Virus record (IMG/VR): IMGVR_UViG_3300046167_000725
Location: 1 to 41,036 of that record
Source of the DNA: a virus
Strand: one strand, 5' to 3'
DNA: 41,036 nucleotides
The translations under genes were made by a program, and so were the position numbers. The notes beneath the pieces are model-generated. The model worked only from the letters and a program-made list of their open reading frames with translations. It had not been told where the DNA came from and made no database searches. Positions 1 through 4,829 of this stretch are shown here, one piece after another. Each line of letters begins with the position of its first letter. Position 1 is the stretch's first letter.

Positions 1-83
1 GCCCATGTATCTCCTGACTTCTTCATCTCCTCACCACAAATGTCACAGCTAACCTCAATCTTATTGCTTGTTACTAGCTCCAT
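1..83 (-). CDS. Small CxxC zinc-ribbon protein, truncated at window edge
   Basis: The start codon is at 83 and the reading frame runs off the left edge. The complete 52-aa version is at 37060-37218 in the right copy. The visible part contains the first CDIC knuckle. A GGAG sequence lies just upstream of the start, and the gene follows the ArdC-like gene in the leftward operon. Function is unknown. Confidence 0.7.
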   Translation of the reverse strand, partial: MELVTSNKIEVSCDICGEEMKKSGDTW

Positions 84-107
84 TTCTATCTCCTTGGCTG
101 AACCGGA

Positions 108-132
108 TGCGCCCCCGAAGAATGAGGGCGCA
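108..132 (-). promoter_or_regulatory. Intercistronic hairpin between ArdC-like gene and zinc-ribbon gene
   Basis: Perfect 7-bp inverted repeat (TGCGCCC at 108-114, GGGCGCA at 126-132) with an 11-nt loop, in the only sizeable gap of the leftward operon. No T-run follows on the minus strand, so it is more likely an mRNA processing or stability hairpin or a weak attenuator than a full terminator. The right copy (37243-37267) is identical. Confidence 0.5.
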
Positions 133-138
133 ACGGAT

Positions 139-996
139 TCAGGCTGCCTCCTTCATCTTCACTGCTACTGCCTCACTGCAATACCTAAGCACCTTGTTAG
201 CCGCAGTACTGGCCTTGATGAACTTGTTACTGTCATCCTTCAACAGCTTGGCCCAATGCCCTAAGTAACTAGCATGATGCTCAATGTCATAGTCAATGCC
301 ATGCTCAGCACACAAGAACACTGCGGATAACTCTGCTACTAGCTCCTCAAAAGCATACTCAGGTGTGCCAAACCTACCTGTCATGTCACGCTTGAGCCTC
401 TTCTCATGCCCAGTACTGTGTGCTAATTCATGGAACATGGTGGATAGGTAACCCTTCACTGTCTTGAACTGGCACAGGTCAGGCATTGCCACCTCATCTG
501 TTAGCGGCCTGTAACTAGGCTCGCCTTCCCGCATCTTCACACCCAGTGCTACCTGTAACTGAGTAGCTGGTGTTAGATCAGCACCATCATGTACAAACAC
601 AGGCTCCTTAACATCTTCAATGCCATCGAACTGCTCAATGCTGGCGTTGTTAGTAACAATCATGAACGGATGCCGGGTAATATCACCTGCATCATTGCGT
701 TCCATCTTGCTAAAAAAATAAATGGGAAATGTTTTCCTTACATCATCTCCCTTCTCACCCTTGAACTTGAACCCAAGACTGATTGCCTTCTTGACTGAGA
801 TGTATCGGTTAGATGTATACCCATACTTCTCGTTGTGTACCCAACAGTTAACAGCATTACCAATGCCATACTTGTAATCACTGAGATGGTTCATTGGCAT
901 ACCACCCTTAGATACCCACCCCTTTTGCCAAGGGGCAGTACCATTTTCAATGGCTTCTAGTATTGGCCTAACAACTAGGTCTGACTTAGCTGACAT
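139..996 (-). CDS. ArdC-like anti-restriction protein (ssDNA-binding domain plus zincin metallopeptidase domain)
   Basis: 285 aa. The N-terminal half (about residues 5-130) has the ArdC-type ssDNA-binding domain pattern: GTAPWQKGW near the start, a short NAVN motif, then a Y-rich strand region. The C-terminal half carries a zinc-peptidase motif HELAH (189-193), followed by STGH, RL and an EELVAEL helix (217-223) supplying the likely third ligand. This is the two-domain order and usual size of plasmid and phage ArdC proteins, which protect incoming DNA from restriction. It sits in an operon of small early-type genes, ending 55 nt before the zinc-ribbon gene start and overlapping the preceding gene by 11 nt. 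The left copy is intact; the right copy carries several frameshifts. Family assignment is firm; the anti-restriction role is inferred from the family. Confidence 0.88.
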   Translation of the reverse strand: MSAKSDLVVRPILEAIENGTAPWQKGWVSKGGMPMNHLSDYKYGIGNAVNCWVHNEKYGYTSNRYISVKKAISLGFKFKGEKGDDVRKTFPIYFFSKMERNDAGDITRHPFMIVTNNASIEQFDGIEDVKEPVFVHDGADLTPATQLQVALGVKMREGEPSYRPLTDEVAMPDLCQFKTVKGYLSTMFHELAHSTGHEKRLKRDMTGRFGTPEYAFEELVAELSAVFLCAEHGIDYDIEHHASYLGHWAKLLKDDSNKFIKASTAANKVLRYCSEAVAVKMKEAA

Positions 997-1330
997 AAGA
1001 TGTACCTCCCATTGCTACTTGAGTCTGTGCCTGACGTATCCGCTGAGCATCAAACTGCTGATGCACATTGGTATAGTCCTGCTGAATCCTCTCGAACGAG
1101 GCCATCGCTATCTGATATAGCTGTGAATGATCTGCATCTTCAGATATAAACTTCAGCACATCATCCATATCAAGGCCGTCACTTGCATCTAGATACTGCA
1201 TCACCTCATCACTGCTAATGTCATTGTGTTCCATCAATTCAAGGATGCCCCTCACATCTGTGTGTACTTCTATCTCGCCACAATAATCTTCAGCATCAAT
1301 CGTTAGATAACCTTTCACTTCGTATGTCAT
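986..1330 (-). CDS. Hypothetical acidic protein, 114 aa
   Basis: No family recognised. The start at 1330 has a GAGGAG ribosome-binding site 8 nt upstream. The protein is acidic in its first two-thirds (a run rich in D and E around residues 35-70, including the sequence SSDEVMQYLDASDG) and Q-rich near the C terminus, suggesting mostly helical structure. Its 3' end overlaps the ArdC-like gene by 11 nt and its 5' end overlaps the upstream 56-aa zinc-ribbon gene by 35 nt, so translation is probably coupled along the operon. The right copy at 38125-38471 is broken by two one-base insertions. Confidence 0.7.
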   Translation of the reverse strand: MTYEVKGYLTIDAEDYCGEIEVHTDVRGILELMEHNDISSDEVMQYLDASDGLDMDDVLKFISEDADHSQLYQIAMASFERIQQDYTNVHQQFDAQRIRQAQTQVAMGGTSYVS

Positions 1331-1466
1331 TTAAACTCTCCTCATTAATAGTCAATGGCACGTCATCACAAATAAAACATGCCTCATCTGGTTGCCATAA
1401 CGCACCACACCCAGTGCATGGCACCAACATTACAGGTGTGAGTTCTACCCAATCGCTAGTCTCCAT
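1296..1466 (-). CDS. Small zinc-ribbon protein, 56 aa
   Basis: The frame opens with METSDWVELTPVMLVPCTGC and contains two CxxC knuckles, CTGC (17-20) and CFIC (30-33), ten residues apart, typical of a mini zinc ribbon. The ATG at 1466 lies close to the end of the preceding gene. The frame is open in both terminal copies; differences between them include TTG to TTA (synonymous) and one I to T change, as expected for a real gene. It overlaps the next gene by 35 nt in another frame, which is unusual. Function unknown; such proteins in phages are often nucleic-acid or protein-binding adaptors. Confidence 0.6.
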   Translation of the reverse strand: METSDWVELTPVMLVPCTGCGALWQPDEACFICDDVPLTINEESLNDIRSERLSND

Positions 1467-1473
1467 CAGAATC

Positions 1474-1690
1474 TCAATACAAAATCAGAGGCTTAGCCTT
1501 CTTCAACTTGCCATCCACCCCATAATAAATAGGGACAGTCAATGCTCAGATCCTTCTCCTTCTTGCCTTTAAACACACGGTACTTCTTGCCATCCTCTGC
1601 TTTGAAATCCTTTAGTCGCTTAACAACACGGTAAATAACAACATCACCCAACATTAAGGTGTCACTCTGTGGTGCTATGTAATAACTCAT
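1474..1690 (-). pseudogene. Hypothetical basic protein, frameshifted in this copy
   Basis: The start at 1690 has a strong AAAGGAGG site and overlaps the previous stop as ATGA. The intact version is the 73-aa gene at 38607-38828, starting MSYYIAPQSDTLMLGDVVIY. Here one extra A at about 1541-1542 shifts the frame after the KEKDLS sequence. Removing it restores the reading to a stop at 1474-1476. The last residues also differ from the right copy because of a separate 2-nt net deletion there. Either a sequencing error or a natural null allele; the lysine-rich body suggests nucleic-acid or RNA contact, but no family is recognised. Confidence 0.65.
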
Positions 1691-1839
1691 GCCGCCTCCT
1701 TTACTGGTGCATATCCCATGGCACCTACACACTCACACATGTCCTGTAGGTACACTGCTATCAAGTCATCATGGATACTGCTATTGAACTTAACCTCTGC
1801 TATTAAATGCCCACTCTCATCTATCAATTTATACTTCAT
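1687..1839 (-). CDS. Hypothetical protein, 50 aa
   Basis: The start was chosen at 1839 (MKYKLIDESG...) because this ATG and the purine-rich GGAGGAT/GGAGAG sequence before it are kept in both terminal copies, while the region upstream is altered by a 5-nt indel. The stop overlaps the next start as ATGA. The sequence has a beta-strand-like opening followed by a helix containing the CEC motif. No family recognised. Right copy: 38825-38977. Confidence 0.65.
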   Translation of the reverse strand: MKYKLIDESGHLIAEVKFNSSIHDDLIAVYLQDMCECVGAMGYAPVKEAA

Positions 1840-1866
1840 CATCTCTCCATCCTCCGAGTTGGTTGA

Positions 1867-1894
1867 GTGATCCCGCACTTGGGCGGGGGATCAC
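1867..1894 (-). promoter_or_regulatory. Leader hairpin in the leftward operon
   Basis: Inverted repeat GTGATCCC (1867-1874) and GGGATCAC (1887-1894), extendable with a small bulge, in the transcript between the 24-aa peptide gene and the first 50-aa gene. One arm overlaps the stop codon of the 24-aa gene. Conserved in the right copy. A translation-linked attenuator or a stability hairpin are both possible. Confidence 0.5.
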
Positions 1895-1965
1895 GAAACC
1901 AGCGAGTAAATTATTATTAATACACTCAGCACTATCAGTGCCTGCAAATGTTCATCCTTCCACAT
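1891..1965 (-). CDS. 24-aa single-span membrane micropeptide
   Basis: The peptide starts MWKDEHLQAL and continues with one hydrophobic span rich in I, L and V (about residues 9-23), giving a short charged N terminus and one membrane helix. A consensus GAGGAGG site precedes the ATG at the right distance, and the gene is the first in the leftward operon, about 25 nt downstream of the predicted transcription start. The right copy at 39024-39098 has one difference, a synonymous GTG to GTA. This supports real coding despite the length. Its role is unknown; small phage membrane peptides can act as toxins, holin-like proteins or superinfection-exclusion factors, none of which can be claimed here. 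Confidence 0.6.
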   Translation of the reverse strand: MWKDEHLQALIVLSVLIIIYSLVS

Positions 1966-1994
1966 GTCTACCTCCTCACTATTGATTAATCCAC

Positions 1995-2022
1995 ATTGTA
2001 ACACATTGAGTTAGATAATCAA
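1995..2022 (-). promoter_or_regulatory. Sigma70-type promoter for the leftward early operon
   Basis: Read on the minus strand: -35 TTGATT (2022-2017), 16-bp spacer, -10 TACAAT (2000-1995). The predicted start is near 1988, just before the GAGGAGG site of the 24-aa gene. The site is unchanged in the right copy (39128-39155). Confidence 0.7.
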
Positions 2023-2039
2023 ACTTTATTTAAGCGAGG

Positions 2040-2081
2040 AAACTTTGTGGCCCCGCGTAAGCAATGGGGGCCACACAGTTT
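2040..2081. repeat. Long interrupted inverted repeat upstream of the leftward promoter
   Basis: AAACT (2040-2044) and GTGGCCCC (2047-2054) pair with GGGGCCAC (2067-2074) and AGTTT (2077-2081), a 13-bp stem with one 2-nt mismatch. It lies 18 bp upstream of the -35 box. No T-run on either strand, so an operator or a transcription-insulating element fits better than a terminator. Identical in the right copy. Confidence 0.55.
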
Positions 2082-2535
2082 CTGAGTGTCTTCCTTTATG
2101 TTTGCTTCTCCAGCATCCCCCACTGGTGTCTGCTCAGTGGTTCCTCATCTCCAGCATCCCACGGTGTCTGCTATGTCTTCCTCATCTCCAGCATCCCAGA
2201 ACCTAGCCTGTGTGTTGTGTGTGTAATTCCAAAGTCAAAAGCAAAGTCAAAAGCTTGGATGCCTTCGCAAGCTCAGATACTGCACTCTTTATGACGGTGG
2301 ATGCTACGGCTGGGCTGGTGCTATCCGAACCGGCTCCAGTCGGCTTGGGGACGCCTCCTTCACCTGACATCTAACAACCAGCTAGACATGGGAGGGGTCA
2401 ATTCTGGTTATTAGCACCATGCCATTATGCTTATTTAGTCTGATCAATCAGTAACAATCTGTTGCGATCTTGCCCAATCCATGAGAGAATCTGTTTTGTA
2501 GCAATGAGGCTACAATTATATTTGAGGCTATTCAT
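2082..2535. other. Non-coding spacer with tandem repeats; poor coding signal
   Basis: This 454-nt stretch separates the leftward and rightward early genes. Three copies of TCTCCAGCATCCC occur at 2107, 2148 and 2185, within imperfect 37-41-bp repeats that also share GGTGTCTGCT. A GTCAAA tandem repeat follows at 2231-2254. The part from 2160 to 2250 is the most variable stretch between the two terminal copies. A minus-strand frame (2203-2370, 55 aa) stays open in shorter form in the right copy but lacks a ribosome-binding site. Upstream of 2536 there is a TACAAT (2509-2514) that could be a -10 box, with no convincing -35, and GAGGCTA occurs twice just before the next gene. Confidence 0.6.
2231..2254. 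repeat. GTCAAA tandem repeat, REP-like element A
   Basis: Two perfect units of AAAGTCAAAAGC (2231-2242, 2243-2254), followed by GGATGCC and GCAAGCTC. The same order of parts (AARGTCAAARGC twice, then ATGCC, then GCAAGCT) recurs at 3345-3386. The right copy has only one unit at this site, preceded by a GC-rich hairpin segment. Confidence 0.75.
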
Positions 2536-2985
2536 ATGACTAAGTTATACACACCACGCGACATCAAACTTGCCCTTCTTGATATGTATTCTTATGGGTT
2601 GTTCGGTCGGGCTGGTCGAGCAAGCGGTGAAATGAAAATGACGCTATGCCCTGACACCGCCAACGAGTTGAGAATTTGCTTCAACGTCTGGGGCTACAAG
2701 CTCACCGAAGAGAAGGCTATTCAATGGGCGGCCAAAGAACACCGGAAGGCCCAAGGTAAGAAACCCGACGACGCGCCCACTTTTTATTTTGGTGTAGAGG
2801 ACAAGCAGAGCAAAGCGTTTTTTATTGATCCCGTCGAAAGCCTGATGGGAGAGGATGAGATCGACAGCGGCAACGGACCGCAGGATGACGGGGCTATAGT
2901 GGCTCGCGATACTCAGAACCGAGCGAATGCCAAGACCCGCGCCAAGATGAACCAAGCCGAGCGTGACACGGAGGTAGCGGCATGA
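2536..2985 (+). CDS. Hypothetical early protein, 149 aa
   Basis: No family recognised. Starts MTKLYTPRDIKLALLDMYSY; the middle has WAAKEHRKAQGKKPDD and aromatic-rich strands, and the last 30 residues are charged and helix-prone (NRANAKTRAKMNQAERDTE). A TGAGG sequence lies about 10 nt upstream of the start. It is the first of three overlapping rightward genes, with ATGA coupling to the next. The right copy (39717-40166) differs by few residues but by many synonymous codons, for example six codons in a row within AGRASGE, so purifying selection acts on the protein. Confidence 0.75.
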   Translation: MTKLYTPRDIKLALLDMYSYGLFGRAGRASGEMKMTLCPDTANELRICFNVWGYKLTEEKAIQWAAKEHRKAQGKKPDDAPTFYFGVEDKQSKAFFIDPVESLMGEDEIDSGNGPQDDGAIVARDTQNRANAKTRAKMNQAERDTEVAA

Positions 2986-3152
2986 ACCAGACAGCGAGCG
3001 AGTATCTCACAGCCGAGTATGGCGAGACCCAGCGAGCGATTCAGCTTGAGTTTGATTGGCTTGAGTCTGTGCTACTGGGAGGACCGGCGGAAGTCTACTG
3101 TGAAGTCTGCGGCATTCACTATGATGAGGAGGACCCATGCACCCAGCACTAG
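2982..3152 (+). CDS. Small CxxC protein, 56 aa
   Basis: Starts MNQTASEYLTAEYGETQRAI at the ATGA overlap with the previous gene. It contains one CEVC knuckle (40-43) and a further C and H close to the end (CTQH), which could together form a zinc site. Acidic overall. It overlaps the next gene by 16 nt in another frame, and both frames are kept in the right copy (40163-40333). Function unknown. Confidence 0.65.
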   Translation: MNQTASEYLTAEYGETQRAIQLEFDWLESVLLGGPAEVYCEVCGIHYDEEDPCTQH

Positions 3153-3247
3153 AGGATGAGGAGGAGATTCAGGTTTGCACAGAGTGTCAGGGTTCCAACC
3201 AGATCACACTCCCTGACGGCTCAACCCAGTGTGGAAACTGTGACTAA
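3137..3247 (+). CDS. Mini zinc-ribbon protein, 36 aa
   Basis: Starts MHPALEDEEEIQ and then holds two knuckles, CTEC (14-17) and CGNC (32-35), in the classic CxxC-x14-CxxC zinc-ribbon arrangement. A GAGGAGGA purine tract just upstream serves as ribosome-binding site. It is the last gene before a strong terminator. In the right copy (40318-40428) the cysteines are unchanged. Very small zinc ribbons of this kind are common in phage early regions; targets unknown. Confidence 0.65.
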   Translation: MHPALEDEEEIQVCTECQGSNQITLPDGSTQCGNCD

Positions 3248-3265
3248 GCTGCCGAAACGTAATGA

Positions 3266-3289
3266 CCCCCAGCAATGGGGGTTTTTTTT
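3266..3289 (+). terminator. Rho-independent terminator
   Basis: CCCCC (3266-3270), six-base loop, GGGGG (3277-3281), then eight T. It ends the three-gene rightward operon 2536-3247 and is kept at 40447-40470. Confidence 0.85.
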
Positions 3290-3321
3290 GAAAATCGCCT
3301 CGCTTCGCTCGGGTAGAATGT

Positions 3322-3368
3322 CGCGGCAAGCCGCGTCGTTTATTAAGGTCAAAGGCAAGGTCAAAGGC
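3322..3368. repeat. REP-like element B: AA-centred palindrome plus GTCAAA repeats
   Basis: CGCGGC-AA-GCCGCG (3322-3335) is followed by two units of AAGGTCAAAGGC (3345-3356, 3357-3368) and then ATGCC and GCAAGCT as in element A. Arms are perfect. Unchanged in the right copy. Confidence 0.75.
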
Positions 3369-3683
3369 ATAAATGCCCCAGCAAGCTGGGAGAAGCAACT
3401 GCGCTTTTGCTATGACCTAGCACTGATAGGTGTATAGCTTTGATTAACTTTTACTTTATGGGGACTAGATGTGTGGCAACCAACCTGCCGGTTCCAACGT
3501 TTTTGCTAAGAGAAGTCACTGAAACGTGAGGGAGTGGTACATAGACCAACCTATTATCACTGATCACCTTCGGGAGTAACCGAGGGCTTAGTGGTTCCCA
3601 GCGGTTTGATCGTACTAATAGTTAATCTTGGGTGCCATCTTGACACTCACTGGTACGCATCCATCGGGTCAACTGCCACGGCG

Positions 3684-3718
3684 GGTCAAGGTCAAGGGCT
3701 ACGTTGGCGCAAGCGCCA
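3684..3718. repeat. REP-like element C: GTCAAG repeats plus AA-centred palindrome
   Basis: GGTCAAGGTCAAGG (3684-3697) precedes TGGCGC-AA-GCGCCA (3705-3718). Same two components as element B in reversed order. Confidence 0.7.
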
Positions 3719-3728
3719 GCCGTCTTTT

Positions 3729-3745
3729 CGAGGGGGTACCCCTCG
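3729..3745. repeat. Perfect palindrome with GTA centre
   Basis: CGAGGGG-GTA-CCCCTCG, extendable by one T/A pair on each side. It lies between elements C and D, about 175 bp before the terS start. Confidence 0.7.
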
Positions 3746-3753
3746 AGCTCCCC

Positions 3754-3832
3754 AAGGTCAAAGTCAAAGTCAAAGGCGAAGCCGCGGCGGAGCCGCACCT
3801 TCCTTACCCCCCCATACCCCCCCAAGGGGGGG
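3754..3832. repeat. REP-like element D: four GTCAAA hexamers and a C7-AA-G7 palindrome
   Basis: Four hexamers (AAGGTC, AAAGTC, AAAGTC, AAAGGC) at 3754-3777, then a GC-rich GCCGCGGCGG segment, two C7 runs, and C7 (3817-3823), AA, G7 (3826-3832). Runs like these are prone to length errors in sequencing, yet both copies agree. Confidence 0.7.
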
Positions 3833-3919
3833 CAACGGCAACGTCAGGACCGGAGGTGCCGCTCTAACTTACTAGAAAAACGTATGCTAGACTTTACCGA
3901 AAGGTCAGGATTCTTATCT

Positions 3920-4315
3920 ATGGGGTATGTACAGGAAAGATCAAAGGAATTGAAAGAGACCAAGAGGCAGTTAGCTCATAAGGCTAAGTATTCTACTAGG
4001 CAGGAGATGTCTGTTAGGGAACAGAAAGCAAAGTTGCATGATCTGAAGGCTCAGTTCCTCAATCATAATAAGCTTGGGCCTTTTGTTAACAAGATCTTTG
4101 ATATTGCTATGGATGATGATCACAAGGATCAGATGTCTGCTGTTAGGTTGATTGCTGACAGGGTATTACCCAATCAGTCATTTGCTCATACTTCTAAAGG
4201 TTCTTCAGCCATTCAAATTAATATCAGTGGTCTCAATGTTGAGGTAGCTCAAAAGGAGATAGCTGATAGGGATGCTGAATCTGAGATGATGTGGTGGATG
4301 AGCAGTGATCTGTAG
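3920..4315 (+). CDS. terS: Terminase small subunit
   Basis: 131 aa from the ATG at 3920, which has AGGA 9 nt upstream; an in-frame ATG at 3884 has no comparable site. The N-terminal part is strongly basic and helical (ERSKELKETKRQLAHKAKY), suited to DNA binding. The middle (KLGPFVNKIFDIAMDD, then RLIADRVLP) matches small terminase subunits of marine podoviruses, and the C-terminal part is beta-rich. It recognises phage DNA and loads the large subunit. Evidence also comes from position: it overlaps an HNH gene that overlaps terL. The next start (GTG at 4305) is inside its 3' end. Confidence 0.7.
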   Translation: MGYVQERSKELKETKRQLAHKAKYSTRQEMSVREQKAKLHDLKAQFLNHNKLGPFVNKIFDIAMDDDHKDQMSAVRLIADRVLPNQSFAHTSKGSSAIQINISGLNVEVAQKEIADRDAESEMMWWMSSDL

Positions 4316-4829
4316 ATCTTGCCAATCTGATAAACCCCTATCTGACTTCTTTAAGAACAAGACGTACTCCTGTGGGTATGACACTAAGTGCAAGACCTGC
4401 GTTAAGGCTTACTACACTGAGCTAAACAAGAAGCCAGAGATACGGGCAAAGAGGAATAAGCAGAAGAAGGCGTGGGTAGACCAGAATAAAGAAAAGAGCC
4501 TAGAGATTAAGGCCAAGTATCGTGCCGCTAACAAAGAGGCCATGAATGAATACAGCAGGAAGTGGGCAAAAGAGAACCGAGACCTGAAGAATGCTAACTG
4601 GCAACGCTATAGGGCTAGGAAGCTTCAAGCCACTCTGAAGGATGATCCAGCCATTAACTATATCTACTATGCGGCTGAAGTGATTAAGAAGGTGTTTGGT
4701 GGTAGACCTGATGTTGACCACATTATCCCACTCCACCATGACCTAGTGTGTGGACTTCATGTCCCCCAGAACCTACAGCTAATGAACCCCTCTGCTAATT
4801 ACTCTAAGGGAAACACATGGCGACCCTAG
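4305..4829 (+). CDS. HNH endonuclease between the terminase genes
   Basis: 174 aa, GTG start with GGTGG 8 nt upstream. N-terminal zinc-binding cysteines C3, C6, C29 and C32; a long lysine-rich helical linker (about 45-110); then the HNH core DVDHIIPLHH (136-145), LHVPQNLQLMN (151-161) and a final N-x4-KGN segment (165-170). The cysteine knuckle plus C-terminal HNH order is common in phage nucleases. Overlaps of 11 nt with terS and 13 nt with terL argue for a fixed part of the packaging cassette rather than a recent homing insertion. HNH proteins next to terminases are known packaging cofactors in cos-type phages. Confidence 0.85.
   Translation: MICRSCQSDKPLSDFFKNKTYSCGYDTKCKTCVKAYYTELNKKPEIRAKRNKQKKAWVDQNKEKSLEIKAKYRAANKEAMNEYSRKWAKENRDLKNANWQRYRARKLQATLKDDPAINYIYYAAEVIKKVFGGRPDVDHIIPLHHDLVCGLHVPQNLQLMNPSANYSKGNTWRP

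Larger units (their letters stand above)
1..3855. repeat. Direct terminal repeat, left copy
   Basis: This segment recurs in the same orientation at 37136-41036. The offset between copies changes along the length (37135 at the start, 37141 near 1466, 37138 near 1690, 37133 near 1965, 37181 from 2536 on), which maps the indels. The repeat shows that the window is a circular or circularly permuted genome of about 37.15 kb read past its own start. The copies differ too much for the true terminal redundancy of one packaged molecule. Confidence 0.95.
3290..3919. other. Non-coding, hairpin-rich region upstream of terS
   Basis: No convincing gene in about 630 nt. It holds several perfect GC-rich palindromes with a central AA and four GTCAAA-type repeat tracts (listed separately), and a middle part (about 3420-3660) without obvious repeats. 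Over 3248-3855 the two terminal copies differ by only two substitutions and no indels, although the adjacent coding sequence has many synonymous changes. Position just upstream of terS makes a packaging site (cos or pac), a structured RNA or the late-promoter region plausible. No promoter with good boxes was found. Confidence 0.6.

Noticed and set aside
2300-2350. Possible tRNA T-arm on the minus strand (GGTTCGGATAGCACC)
   Set aside because: No matching acceptor stem, D-arm or anticodon arm could be built around it.
2203-2370. Minus-strand 55-aa frame (MSGEGGVPKPTGAGS...) in the early spacer
   Set aside because: No ribosome-binding site, stop directly upstream, the end falls in the GTCAAA repeat, and changes between the two copies are as often replacing as silent. 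An open plus-strand frame covers the same bases. Probably decayed or chance sequence.
3570-3620. GTACTAATAG word resembling the 3' end of 23S rRNA
   Set aside because: Only 10 nt match; the surrounding sequence has no rRNA similarity, and no 5S gene follows.
1-3855. True direct terminal repeat of a packaged linear genome
   Set aside because: Such repeats are kept identical by replication; here the copies differ by silent substitutions, an insertion and frameshifts.
3590-3880. Several overlapping open frames through the repeat region before terS
   Set aside because: They arise from the GTCAAA repeats and GC runs, giving KVKVKV, DFDFDF or RSKSKS peptides; no start sites with ribosome-binding sequences.
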